Of a stretch of DNA of 64,000 nt, positions 17,523 to 26,507 are shown piece after piece. The stretch is from NCBI RefSeq assembly GCF_003014755.1, contig NZ_PYAW01000007.1, positions 124,001 to 188,000 of the forward strand, given 5' to 3'. Under the pieces are notes generated by a model. The model searched no databases and was not told where the DNA came from. It saw only the letters and a list, made by a program, of their open reading frames with translations. This DNA comes from Chitinophaga niastensis (lineage in GTDB: Bacteria; Bacteroidota; Bacteroidia; Chitinophagales; Chitinophagaceae). Made by a program: the position numbers and the translations under genes. Every line of letters starts with the position of its first letter. The stretch's first letter is position 1.

Positions 17523-17685
17523 CTTTTAGCAGTTAGCTTTTAGTTTAACGCGAAGATCATATTTAGCAATTAGCTTTTAGCAGTTAGCTTTTAGTTCAAA
17601 GCGAAGATCAAAGCGAATCATTTTATAAATTGCTTTGATCTTCGCTTTGAACTAAAAGCTAACTGCTAAAAGCTAATTACTAAAT
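17520..17685. repeat. Palindromic element E (composite, TTAGC heptamers)
   Basis: A partial left copy (17520-17563: heptamers, then GCGAAGATCATATTT) is followed directly by a complete palindrome at 17564-17685. In the complete copy the arms match over about 55 nt with very few mismatches and contain TTAGCTTTTAGCAG and the core GCGAAGATCAAAGCGA. The loop is short and AT-rich. The left end forms the stop codon of the plus-strand lipoprotein gene, and the right end carries the stop codon of the minus-strand thioredoxin gene (17680-17682). It thus fills the convergent intergenic gap exactly. Confidence 0.88.
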
Positions 17686-17976
17686 ATGCGATTCTAATAA
17701 GGGTACCAGCTGATGCGCCGGTACTACCCCGCTCTGCCGCCATACTGGTTTGCCATCGCGGAAAAGCAATAAAGTAGGTACACTGCTGATTTGCCATTGC
17801 GCAGCGAGTTGGGGATTTTTATCTATATCTATCTTCACAATTCTCAATTGCTCACCCAATTTGTCTTTCACTTCTTTTAAAATAGGTGGTACCATCTGAC
17901 AGGGACCACACCAGGTAGCAAAAAAATCTATCAATACAGGAGTAGAAGATTGCAGCATAGCTTGCAGATTTTCCAT
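17680..17976 (-). CDS. Thioredoxin
   Basis: A cytosolic thiol-disulfide reductase of 98 residues. The active site WCGPC is at 22-26, preceded by LIDFFAT and followed by the cis-proline segment SSVPTLLLFRDGKP near 66-80, the standard thioredoxin layout. The ATG at 17976 gives a normal-length protein. The longer frame upstream has no domain support. The TAG stop sits inside the end of element E. Which thioredoxin of the cell this is cannot be told from sequence. Confidence 0.93.
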   Translation of the reverse strand: MENLQAMLQSSTPVLIDFFATWCGPCQMVPPILKEVKDKLGEQLRIVKIDIDKNPQLAAQWQISSVPTLLLFRDGKPVWRQSGVVPAHQLVPLLESHI

Positions 17977-18073
17977 AACACACGATTTTATTCCATTTAC
18001 AAAGTACGGACTTTTTGAAGATTGAAAAACATAACATATATTACATATATCAGCCCTTAATCCCTTTTGATAT

Positions 18074-18637
18074 ATGAACTGGTTATCTTCCGTCATTTAC
18101 CTGGTTTGGTTCCTATCTGAAATCCTGTTACATCGTATTCTCCGTGGCGGTGATGCAGCAGATAAAAAAAAGCAGGACAGAGGTAGTCTGGCTTTTATCT
18201 GGATAGTCATCATCGTATTTATTAATATCGCTGAAATCCTTGCCTACAGGACTCATCATCCTATTAAGGAGGGTATATTAATGAATCATATAGGCTTATC
18301 CGTTATACTGCTGGGAATGATATTACGCTTTGTATCAATTGCGCAACTGGGACGATTGTTTACCGTAGTAGTTACTATCCGTAAAGACCATAAAATAAAA
18401 CAGGATGGTATCTACAGCATATTGCGTCATCCCTCCTATGCAGGCTCGCTGTTATCTTTCCTTGGATTCGGGTTATCAACCAATAACTGGTTAAGCCTGG
18501 TTACCGTATTTATTCCGGTGTTTGCCGTATTCATTTACAGGATGAATATAGAAGAAAAAATGCTGACAGCACAATTCGGAGAGGAGTATAAAGATTATAT
18601 GAAGCACACCAGCAGAGTGATTCCGTGGATTTATTAA
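18074..18637 (+). CDS. Isoprenylcysteine/phospholipid methyltransferase-like membrane protein
   Basis: A 187-residue protein with four or five membrane helices. The C-terminal half has the ICMT/PEMT signature GIYSILRHPSYAGSLL (about 120-135), followed by a Y-R-M-x-x-E-E-K-M-L-x-x-Q-F-G-E-E-Y segment. These form the S-adenosylmethionine site in characterised relatives. Bacteria do not prenylate proteins in the eukaryotic way, so the substrate is probably a small lipid or isoprenoid. It is divergent from thioredoxin, with 97 bp between the starts, and ends at a strong bidirectional terminator. Confidence 0.82.
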   Translation: MNWLSSVIYLVWFLSEILLHRILRGGDAADKKKQDRGSLAFIWIVIIVFINIAEILAYRTHHPIKEGILMNHIGLSVILLGMILRFVSIAQLGRLFTVVVTIRKDHKIKQDGIYSILRHPSYAGSLLSFLGFGLSTNNWLSLVTVFIPVFAVFIYRMNIEEKMLTAQFGEEYKDYMKHTSRVIPWIY

Positions 18638-18645
18638 ATATATTA

Positions 18646-18681
18646 TAAAAAAACCTCCCGGTATATCCGGGAGGTTTTTTT
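18646..18681. terminator. Bidirectional intrinsic terminator
   Basis: Stem AACCTCCCGG (18652-18661) pairs with CCGGGAGGTT (18667-18676) around TATAT, with an A-tract on the left and a T-tract on the right. It can terminate both the plus-strand methyltransferase gene and the minus-strand SusD gene. Confidence 0.88.
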
Positions 18682-18693
18682 ATGCCATCTAAC

Positions 18694-20196
18694 TTAATTA
18701 TTCAGATTGGGATTATTCTGTTGTTCTGTTACTGGAATAGCAAATAAATAGTAAGGACTGTTGGGTTGGAAAGCGCTCTTATCAGGGAATTTCAGCGTAC
18801 GATGGCCACGGGCCTTCACCACTTTGAAAGTGCCATCTGCACGAGGTACTGAAATTAAGCTATCCGTATTCTGATAAGATAAAAATGCTTTTCTGACTAC
18901 GGTACCGCCTGTACGAATAATATCAGACAGTGAAAATCCTTCTCCCCATAATTCTTTCCTTCTTTCCAGCATAATTGTATCCACCAGGTTGCCGCCACCA
19001 GCATACGGTGCTGCGTTACGGGCTACACGCAATGTATTCAGTGCTGTTATAGCTTTGCCTGTATTGCTGCTACGTGCATATGCTTCGGCTTCCACCAGGT
19101 ACATTTCTGCGGAACGCATCAGCACAAGGTCTCCTACCATTGCTCCCGGATCACGGAAACGGAATTTCTTATACCGCAGAAATCCTTCCTGGCTGGGTAA
19201 TGTGTCCCAATCAAACAAGCGGGTACGTACATCACTATTATCAAAATGGCTTTTGAAATAAGGATCTGCCATGAAGCTATAGTAATAAGATACAGGAGAA
19301 GATACATCCAGGAAATTAAAGTTGTAGCTCGCATTGCTCTGGTTGGGCGTTTGGGCATGTCCCCAAATCCACTCTGCATTGCTGATATCGTTAAATCCTT
19401 TATTGTAATCATCACCAGACATTAACGGATAACCATTACGTGCGGCCACTGCTTTGGCCGGTGCAAGGCTATATTGGCCACTATACAGGTAAGCGCGCGC
19501 CAGTAATCCTTCCACTACATTCAGATCGATCCGCCATTTTTGTGTTGCATTACGTTGATAGTTCTGCAGCAGTGGTTCTGCCTTCAGCAAATCATCAATC
19601 ACCTGTTGATATACCTGTGTAATGGTTGCCCGTGGCTTGCCCTGTGTTGCAGGACCAGAAGGCTCCGTATAGATAGGTACTGCTTTGGCACCCGGATTTA
19701 CGGACACACCAAACTGATAAAAAGAAGCAAGTGTGAGATAACAATTTGCGCGCAATGCATATGCCTGTCCCTTCAGGTAGGCTTTTTTATTAGCATCTCC
19801 GGTAGCATTATCTACCTTGGCGATAATGTTATTACAGTTATCAATTACCTTGTAGAGGATGGTCCAGAAAGCACCTACACGATTTTTGGTAGGATCCACC
19901 ATTTCGGTAAATGTGTAGGCATCACGTAAACCATATTTGCTGGTAATAGCCACATCGTTGCCCATAGCGTCGCTGGTGAGATGAATGGATTTATAACCAG
20001 GCACTGCATACGTGAAAAATTCCTCAAACATGTAGCTCCAGGTACCATTGATCACTGTTTCCACATTGTCTGCGGTGCTAAAAACCTGGTCTTCCGGCAC
20101 TGCATTGGTAGGTTTGGTGTCCAGAAAATCTTTCTTGCACGCTACCAGTATTGCTGTGGCAAATATTGTTAAGAGTATAAGTCTGTACTTTTTCAT
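18694..20196 (-). CDS. SusD/RagB family nutrient-binding lipoprotein (pair 1)
   Basis: A surface lipoprotein that caps the SusC channel and binds the substrate. The 500-residue protein has a signal ending in LVAC (Cys 20) followed by KKDFLD, the usual SusD start (C-K-K-x-F-L-D). The N-terminal TPR-rich half includes KGQAYALRANCYLTLASFYQFGV, and the C-terminal half has the RMRSAEMYLVEAEAYAR type motif and LWGEGFSLSDIIRTG. It lies 11 bp after the SusC gene on the same strand. No glycoside hydrolase or peptidase is linked, so the ligand cannot be inferred. Confidence 0.94.
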   Translation of the reverse strand: MKKYRLILLTIFATAILVACKKDFLDTKPTNAVPEDQVFSTADNVETVINGTWSYMFEEFFTYAVPGYKSIHLTSDAMGNDVAITSKYGLRDAYTFTEMVDPTKNRVGAFWTILYKVIDNCNNIIAKVDNATGDANKKAYLKGQAYALRANCYLTLASFYQFGVSVNPGAKAVPIYTEPSGPATQGKPRATITQVYQQVIDDLLKAEPLLQNYQRNATQKWRIDLNVVEGLLARAYLYSGQYSLAPAKAVAARNGYPLMSGDDYNKGFNDISNAEWIWGHAQTPNQSNASYNFNFLDVSSPVSYYYSFMADPYFKSHFDNSDVRTRLFDWDTLPSQEGFLRYKKFRFRDPGAMVGDLVLMRSAEMYLVEAEAYARSSNTGKAITALNTLRVARNAAPYAGGGNLVDTIMLERRKELWGEGFSLSDIIRTGGTVVRKAFLSYQNTDSLISVPRADGTFKVVKARGHRTLKFPDKSAFQPNSPYYLFAIPVTEQQNNPNLNN

Positions 20197-20207
20197 AATA
20201 CTATTTT

Positions 20208-23200
20208 TTAGAAGCTCAGATTAATGCCGGCAGATATGGATTGCACGGCTGGGTAACGGAAATAGGTAGTTCCTCCTACTGTTTGCTCAGGATCCATTCC
20301 TTTGTGATTATACAGGGTGAAAACATTCTCTCCCTGCAAATACACCAGTACATTATTCAGATGAGCTTTATCGAGTAATGATTTAGGCAGATTATAACTC
20401 AGGTTTATGCTTTTCAGTCGTGCATAGCTGGCATCGTAGAGGAAGCGTGTAGAGGTGCTGGTCCAGCTGTTATTGATGGTTGTCAGCTTAGGCACGTCCG
20501 TATTTTTATTTTCGGGTGTCCAGGCATTGAGCATTTCGGCAGACCAGGCGCGCCCGCCAGCATTACCTGAGCTCATCAGGAGCGTATAATCCTGATCCAG
20601 CACTTTACCACCAATACTGTAAACAACCAGAAAAGAGAAGCTGAAACCTTTATAGTTAAATGTATTGGTGAAGCCACCATATACATCCGGTAAAGCCGAA
20701 CCGGAATAATACTGACTGGCTAAACTATAGTTACTGGTAGTTCCTTTCACACCGCTTGCATTCGAAGTATACCATAAAGGAGCGCCGGTTTCTTTATCAA
20801 CACCCGCCCATTGTCTGATATAGAAATCGTAAATAGATTTACCCACCATCAGTTTTTTGGTGCCGCTGATGATTTCTTTTTGCGGCAATTCGGTGACTTT
20901 ATTGGTGTAGTGTGTCATATTCAGATCTACCACCCAGCTAAAGTCTTTTGTTTTAACAGGCACACCACGCAGTGTAACCTCTACGCCTGTATTTTTCAGT
21001 GCGCCAATGTTTGCATCCAGGGCAGAATAGCCAGTGGAAGGTGCTTTGGGCAGGGAAAACAACAGGTCTTTTGATTTACGTTCGAAGAATTCCACACTAC
21101 CACCCAAACGATTAGCAAACAAACCGAAATCCACGCCTACGTTGAGATTTAGGTTAGTCTCCCATTTGAGTTGCGGGTTATAAATTTTCCGGCGAAAAGT
21201 ACCGCCGGCACCCAGGTTACTATTTACATCAAACAAAGGCAAATAATTGTAGTAGGCACTTGTTCCCAGGTTATCATTTCCCTGTCCACCGTAGCTGGCG
21301 CGTAACGTCAGCAGATTAAGCCAGGAAACGTCTTTCAGGAATGCTTCCTGTGTAGCTTTCCAGGAACCGCCAACAGACCAGAAGGTACCCCAGCGGCGAT
21401 CCGGCGCGAAACGGGAAGAACCATCTGTGCGTAATGAACCTGACAGGAAATACTTTCCGTCGTAGTCATATTCTGCACGGCCGAGGTAACTGGAAAGGCT
21501 ATACGTATCTGTGTATCCCTGCAAATCCTTGATGAGTGAAGCAGCTGACAGTTCATCCAAACCAGGCAGTGAAAAACCTGAGCGCTGACCATCAATAAAA
21601 GTAGTTGTATACTTATATGCTTCCTGGCCTGCCAGCAGGTTCAGGTGATGTTTCTCATTAAAAATCTGTTCATACGTGAGGATATTGTTGAAGGTCCAGC
21701 TGAAAGTGCGATAGTTGGCCCTGTCTACTGTTCCTCCTACTTCCGCATCAAAACCAAGTGTTGGGTTGGTGTAATCATGCGTTTGACGGGCGGCATAGTC
21801 TGCATTATAGCTCGACTTAAACTTCAGGCCACGCCAGATAGTAGCCTCTCCATATACACGTGCGGAGATGTCGTCCTGTAATACATTGTGTTTGTCAATG
21901 CCGGATGTTTGCACCAGGTTGGTGTTAGGGTTTCCAGCACTGGCACGATAATCACCGTAGTCAAAAATTTTGTTACCCTTTGCATCCAGTACATATGCAC
22001 CGGTATTGGGATCACGTTGATAAATAGGGTAGAAATCGGGCATTAAACGGCCGTAGTTCACATAGTTATCAGAGCGGCTGTCTTCTGATGGTGGTGCATC
22101 CTGATCAGAATGTGTCCCACTCAGGTTCAGTCCTATTTTCAGCCATTTTTTTGCATCAATATCAACATTGCTGCGTACGTTATAGCGTTTAAAGCCGGAG
22201 CCCAGGTAAATACCCTGATCATCGAGGTAGCCGCCGGAAATAAAGTAGCGTGTTTTTTCAGTGGCTCCGCTGATACTGAGATCTGCTTCTGTACGATGTC
22301 CTGTGCGTTGCATCGCTTTATCCCAGTTGTCGTTCCAAAGCGCGCGTGCACCGGCTTTCAGTTTTCCATCTACTCCTACCGGCTCCGGATAGGCGTTACC
22401 GTAAGGATTGATACCTAATTCATTCACCAGGTTGCCACTGGCTTGCTGAGCCGCAATGGTAGGGTCACCAGACTGATCAGCATTGCGCAGTGCCTGCCAG
22501 TACATTTGAAAATACTGGTCTATGTTTACCGTTTCATAGTCTTTCACCGCTCTTTTAGAAAAGCCCTGACTAACGCGAACGTCTATATTATTTCCTTGTT
22601 TCTTTCCTTTTTTGGTGGTAATGATAATCACGCCATTTGCGCCACGGGAGCCATACAGCGCACTGGAAGCGGCATCTTTTAATACACTCACAGATTCTAT
22701 ATCATATGGATTGATAGAGCTGATAGTACCTCCATAAGGCACACCGTCTACCACGTACAAAGGATCTGCGGAAGCATTAATAGACCCTACTCCGCGAATA
22801 CGGATGGTAGCTTCAGAACCAGGTTGTCCGCTGGAAGATGCACTCTGCACCCCTGCTGCCAGGCCCTGCAAAGCCTTGGAAACGTTGGATACCTGGCGGT
22901 TTACCAGCTCATCCCCTTTGATTTGTGCAACGGAACCGGTATAGGAATTCTTTTTAGCAGTACCATAGGCTACTATTACTATTTCATCAATATCTTTTCC
23001 TGCAGACTGGAGTACAATATTGACAGGCGTTGTGCTGATAGGCACTTCCTGTGGCTGCATACCAATAAAACGAATCACGAGTGTGGTGGCAGCAGGGTCT
23101 GTTACTTCCAGTTTAAAATTACCGTCAGGACCACTAACAGCACCTTTTGTTGTTCCTTTGATAACTATTGAAGCCCCGGGGAGTGGCTCCTTATCTTTGG

Positions 23201-23291
23201 CGGAGTGAATGCTGCCAGTAACTGTCCGCGTTTGCGCGAATACCGCCAATGGCCCCAGCAGCAATAATAAGATGAGTAATCGTTGTAACAT
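20208..23291 (-). CDS. SusC/RagA family TonB-dependent transporter (pair 1)
   Basis: An outer-membrane receptor of 1027 residues that imports the ligand caught by SusD using TonB energy. The order is signal peptide (MLQRLLILLLLLGPLAVFAQ), a carboxypeptidase-regulatory-like beta domain (about 25-100), a TonB-box-like DEIVIVAYGT, a plug with the SusC signature LYVVDGVPY near 185 and SALYGSRGANGVIIITTKKG, then the 22-strand barrel ending in ISAGINLSF. There is no N-terminal STN domain, so signalling through a FecR/sigma pair is not expected. The ATG at 23291 is chosen because it begins a proper signal peptide. Confidence 0.95.
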   Translation of the reverse strand: MLQRLLILLLLLGPLAVFAQTRTVTGSIHSAKDKEPLPGASIVIKGTTKGAVSGPDGNFKLEVTDPAATTLVIRFIGMQPQEVPISTTPVNIVLQSAGKDIDEIVIVAYGTAKKNSYTGSVAQIKGDELVNRQVSNVSKALQGLAAGVQSASSSGQPGSEATIRIRGVGSINASADPLYVVDGVPYGGTISSINPYDIESVSVLKDAASSALYGSRGANGVIIITTKKGKKQGNNIDVRVSQGFSKRAVKDYETVNIDQYFQMYWQALRNADQSGDPTIAAQQASGNLVNELGINPYGNAYPEPVGVDGKLKAGARALWNDNWDKAMQRTGHRTEADLSISGATEKTRYFISGGYLDDQGIYLGSGFKRYNVRSNVDIDAKKWLKIGLNLSGTHSDQDAPPSEDSRSDNYVNYGRLMPDFYPIYQRDPNTGAYVLDAKGNKIFDYGDYRASAGNPNTNLVQTSGIDKHNVLQDDISARVYGEATIWRGLKFKSSYNADYAARQTHDYTNPTLGFDAEVGGTVDRANYRTFSWTFNNILTYEQIFNEKHHLNLLAGQEAYKYTTTFIDGQRSGFSLPGLDELSAASLIKDLQGYTDTYSLSSYLGRAEYDYDGKYFLSGSLRTDGSSRFAPDRRWGTFWSVGGSWKATQEAFLKDVSWLNLLTLRASYGGQGNDNLGTSAYYNYLPLFDVNSNLGAGGTFRRKIYNPQLKWETNLNLNVGVDFGLFANRLGGSVEFFERKSKDLLFSLPKAPSTGYSALDANIGALKNTGVEVTLRGVPVKTKDFSWVVDLNMTHYTNKVTELPQKEIISGTKKLMVGKSIYDFYIRQWAGVDKETGAPLWYTSNASGVKGTTSNYSLASQYYSGSALPDVYGGFTNTFNYKGFSFSFLVVYSIGGKVLDQDYTLLMSSGNAGGRAWSAEMLNAWTPENKNTDVPKLTTINNSWTSTSTRFLYDASYARLKSINLSYNLPKSLLDKAHLNNVLVYLQGENVFTLYNHKGMDPEQTVGGTTYFRYPAVQSISAGINLSF

Positions 23292-23635
23292 AAGCAAAAA
23301 TGTTAAATGGATTTGGTTTGTTGAATTTGCAGGCAATACAATGCCCCACCCGTTATGCACAGGTATTACAGCTTAGTATCCCATTGTTGTTTTAATACCA
23401 GGAACAGATACGTTCCGGAACGGCTATTGATTGTTGTAACCCGCTACTACGAATGATCTGTTGGACGAGGTGAATATTATCAGCTACAACAACTTTTGTT
23501 GATGCTAAAATGTGGTTGGTTACTTCTTTCCATAAGCTGTTTCCCTTTAATTAGTAAATGTTGATTCTTTATTACCCTATTACTTTTATAGACTAATGGG
23601 ATGCAAAGCTATATGCTTTCAGTTTTAAAAACAAA
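23292..23635 (-). promoter_or_regulatory. SusC pair-1 promoter and long leader
   Basis: On the minus strand TTTG (23632-23635), a 20-nt gap and TAGCTTTG (23604-23611) form a full match to the Bacteroidota promoter TTTG-N19/20-TAnnTTTG. A start near 23597 gives an untranslated leader of about 300 nt before the SusC ATG. The leader contains small hairpins (GGAAC-AGATAC-GTTCC near 23400 and CAACAACTTTTGTTG near 23485) but no convincing open reading frame. Leaders of this kind can host antisense or attenuation control; that is speculation here. Confidence 0.6.
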
Positions 23636-23809
23636 AGAAAAGTTAAAAAAGTTTCATGAAGTCATTTAGCAGTCAAATCAAACGCAATATGGGTGGGCAT
23701 TTCGCGTGTTTTATTTGTGATGAGCGGAGATGTGAACAGATAACCGGACAATGGGAATGGTGATTTTTCCTATCAAGATAATTTGTTTTTGAGTAATCAT
23801 TTATATTAA
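23636..23809. other. Intergenic stretch with no recognised feature
   Basis: AT-rich sequence between the SusC promoter and the end of the AspT-type transporter gene. I find no open reading frame, terminator or repeat. Confidence 0.5.
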
Positions 23810-25525
23810 TTATCCTCCCTTATGCATCAGGAGAACAATGATCACGCCCGAAGTAGTGAGTGTAATGTTTGCTACCGCGTAGGCTACTGTATAACCTAAT
23901 GCAGGCACTTTACTATTCAGCGCATCCTGCACAGCCAGCAAGGGCGCTGATTCATCATGTGCACCGGCACAGGCACCAAGACCAATAGCCGGATGGAATT
24001 TGAAAACATATTTAGAGAGGAACAAGGCCAGCGTCATGGGCAGCAAACTTAACACCATACCGGCCAGGAACAAAGTCACTCCTTCTTCTCTCAATCCTTT
24101 GAGAAAACCTGCACTGGCAGAGAGTCCCACGATAGCTATAAATACATGCAATCCGAGTTTAGCCAGTACCCATTGTGATGCAGCCGGAATATAACCGTAG
24201 CGGGGATATACTCCCCGCAGCCAGCCAAAAAACAAACCGGCAATGAGTGCACCGCCACTGGTACTAAGCTCCAAAGGCACGTTGCCTACACGAAAACTCA
24301 GCGCACCAAATAAAGTACCCAGTACTATACCTCCGGCGAGATAAATAATGTCGGTTTCCACCCCTCCTCTTTCTTTGTAGCCCAAAAGCGGAACTGCTTT
24401 GTCCAATTCTTCCTGTATACCTACTAATTCTATCATATCTCCTTTTTGCAAAATGGTATGTGCATTCAGTGGTATCTCAATACCAGTACGGGTTATCTTC
24501 CGTACACTGATGCCATGAAAATCATTATTTTTAAGTAATAATTTAATCGGTCTGTTAATCGTTTTTTTGTTGGTAATAATTACATTGATGGTTTGCACCG
24601 GGAAAGTCAGTAACTCAGCGTCCGCTACTTCCTTTCCCAGTAAGGACTCCGAAGCAATAGCCGCATCCCGCTGTCCGCCTACACCAATAATATCTCCCGG
24701 TGTAATAATAAAGTCGGGCGAAATATCCAGCAATTTGCCACTTCTTCTTACGCGCAGGATGTACAACACTCTTTTTTTCTGATAAAACATTTGCTCAATA
24801 TCCTTTACAGACTTGCCTGTTCCCGTTAATTCTCCATTTACCAGGTACGCCCTGAAGGCAACATGATCGTATGCAGTTTTCATGTTTTGCTCTCCTTCGC
24901 TGGTGGCCTCATTGATCTTCGCTTCCATTTCTTTGGTTTCTTCTATTAGTTTGGCGCGGCTGCCAGACATAAACCAGGGGCCTATTACAGACAGGAACCA
25001 ACTGGTACCGGCAGTACCAAAAATATATGTAACGGCATATGCCACCGGGATCTGATTTACCAGTTTGGCTTTATCTTCATCGCTGATGTTAAGTTCGTTA
25101 ATGGTATTGGAAGCTACGCCAATAATGGCGGAGCAGGTGTTGGCGCCAGACATTAAACCTGCTGTAGTACCGGTATCGAAGTGTAATAAAGAAGCAATAC
25201 CCCAGCAAAATAACAGGCTGCTGCAACAAACTATAAATGAAAACAAGGCAATGGGTAACCCGTCTTTTCGCAGCCCTTGAAAAAATTGTGGTCCTATTCC
25301 ATAACCGGTACAAAACAAAAAGAACAGGAAGAAGATAGATTTAGTAGCAGATGGAATCTCAATATGAAGACTTCCAATAGCGATGCCCACCAGCAACACC
25401 CCGGTAACAGTACCCAACGTAAAACCCTTTATATGCGTCTTTCCAATAGCGAACCCGATAAGTAAGGTGAGCATAACAGCTATCTCCGGGTATTTCTGCA
25501 GTGTTTCTATCAGCCAGGTGAGCAT
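23810..25525 (-). CDS. AspT/YidE-type membrane exchanger with two RCK_C domains
   Basis: A 571-residue inner-membrane protein of the aspartate:alanine exchanger (AAE) family. Two hydrophobic halves (about 1-185 and 395-571) each have five or six helices. The repeated halves carry the paired motifs GTTAGLMSGANTCSAIIG and IGLGACAGAHDESAPLLAV. The cytosolic centre holds two TrkA-C (RCK_C) ligand-binding modules, with ITPGDIIGVGG and LQKGDMIELVG as the usual strand-turn repeats. The family includes aspartate/alanine and succinate exchangers, but the substrate here is unknown. It is followed upstream by two histidine kinase genes on the same strand. Confidence 0.82.
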   Translation of the reverse strand: MLTWLIETLQKYPEIAVMLTLLIGFAIGKTHIKGFTLGTVTGVLLVGIAIGSLHIEIPSATKSIFFLFFLFCTGYGIGPQFFQGLRKDGLPIALFSFIVCCSSLLFCWGIASLLHFDTGTTAGLMSGANTCSAIIGVASNTINELNISDEDKAKLVNQIPVAYAVTYIFGTAGTSWFLSVIGPWFMSGSRAKLIEETKEMEAKINEATSEGEQNMKTAYDHVAFRAYLVNGELTGTGKSVKDIEQMFYQKKRVLYILRVRRSGKLLDISPDFIITPGDIIGVGGQRDAAIASESLLGKEVADAELLTFPVQTINVIITNKKTINRPIKLLLKNNDFHGISVRKITRTGIEIPLNAHTILQKGDMIELVGIQEELDKAVPLLGYKERGGVETDIIYLAGGIVLGTLFGALSFRVGNVPLELSTSGGALIAGLFFGWLRGVYPRYGYIPAASQWVLAKLGLHVFIAIVGLSASAGFLKGLREEGVTLFLAGMVLSLLPMTLALFLSKYVFKFHPAIGLGACAGAHDESAPLLAVQDALNSKVPALGYTVAYAVANITLTTSGVIIVLLMHKGG

Positions 25526-25611
25526 AAACGAAAATTGAGTTTGCGTTAATAATACAATTATTCTCCCCTATTGGTTCGATCAAACAGGTATACCGGTTAA
25601 TATCCGTGCAC

Positions 25612-26358
25612 TTATAAAAAAGTAAGATCAAATTTTTTCAATGGCACAGATACCGTAAAGGTGCTGCCAATGCTCACTTCACTTTCCACATAAATATGGC
25701 CGTCCATTAACTCTACCAGGTTTTTTGCGATGGATAAGCCTAAGCCCATACCGCCAAATTTTGATTTAAAGTCTTTCGCTACCTGGTGGTATTCCTTAAA
25801 TATGTTAGGGATCTCCAGCGCAGAAATACCAATACCCTGATCAGTTACCGCAATACAACATCTTCCTTCCTCAATAAAACAGTTTACAGACACCGTAGTG
25901 GTGGCAGGACTGTATTTCAAGGCATTCATCAAAATATTATAAACGATCTGTGTTAAATATGTTTTATCAGAAAAAATCGTGCGTGGAAAATCATCTGCCA
26001 CCTTTTTTTCAATAGTAATTTCTTTCTCCAGGAAGAGTGAGGTGAGTGAATATAATAAGTTGTTGATCCATTTTCTGAAATCAAAAATGGCTTCATCCAG
26101 TTCAAACTTGCTCAGTTTTTCCTGCCGGGTTACTTGTCTTACCCGCTCAAATATATCAAACAGGTAATTGGAAGAAGATACTATCATCTCCAGCAATTCA
26201 TGTGCAAACTCCGTATCCCCTCTTTCTATTTCATTTTTCAATAACCGGGAAGCCGACACCACCGCATTTAAAGGGGTCCCTATTTCATGTAAGGTATTAT
26301 GAAAGATGGATGTCAGCATTTCAGCAGACGGCTGTTCCGTTTTTTTATCAGGTAACAT
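25612..26358 (-). CDS. Soluble sensor histidine kinase without input domain
   Basis: A 248-residue kinase consisting only of the phosphotransfer and ATPase domains. The H-box FHNTLHEIGTPLNAVV (His near 30) is followed by the HATPase boxes NILMNALKYSP (N), DQGIGIS (G1) and GGMGLGLSIAKNLVELM (G2). There is no membrane segment, PAS or receiver domain, so its signal must come from a partner protein. The next gene upstream is a hybrid kinase with its own receiver and LuxR-type output, a plausible partner. The AspT-type transporter lies 86 bp downstream. Confidence 0.88.
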   Translation of the reverse strand: MLPDKKTEQPSAEMLTSIFHNTLHEIGTPLNAVVSASRLLKNEIERGDTEFAHELLEMIVSSSNYLFDIFERVRQVTRQEKLSKFELDEAIFDFRKWINNLLYSLTSLFLEKEITIEKKVADDFPRTIFSDKTYLTQIVYNILMNALKYSPATTTVSVNCFIEEGRCCIAVTDQGIGISALEIPNIFKEYHQVAKDFKSKFGGMGLGLSIAKNLVELMDGHIYVESEVSIGSTFTVSVPLKKFDLTFL

Positions 26359-26507
26359 GCTCCGTTTTTTACAGGTGAAGTGATCTGTGTCTGGTTAGGA
26401 CATGTAAGCAAATCTCACCCATTTGCTGCTAAAAGACAATAAGGGGTTGGCAGTATTTTTATACGTATAATTAAGTAGAGATGCCTACCGGTAAGGGTTT
26501 GAAAGCA

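Noticed and set aside
14706..17685. Regularly spaced short repeats considered as a CRISPR array
   Set aside because: Units are 7 nt without spacers, arranged as inverted arms; no cas genes are present.
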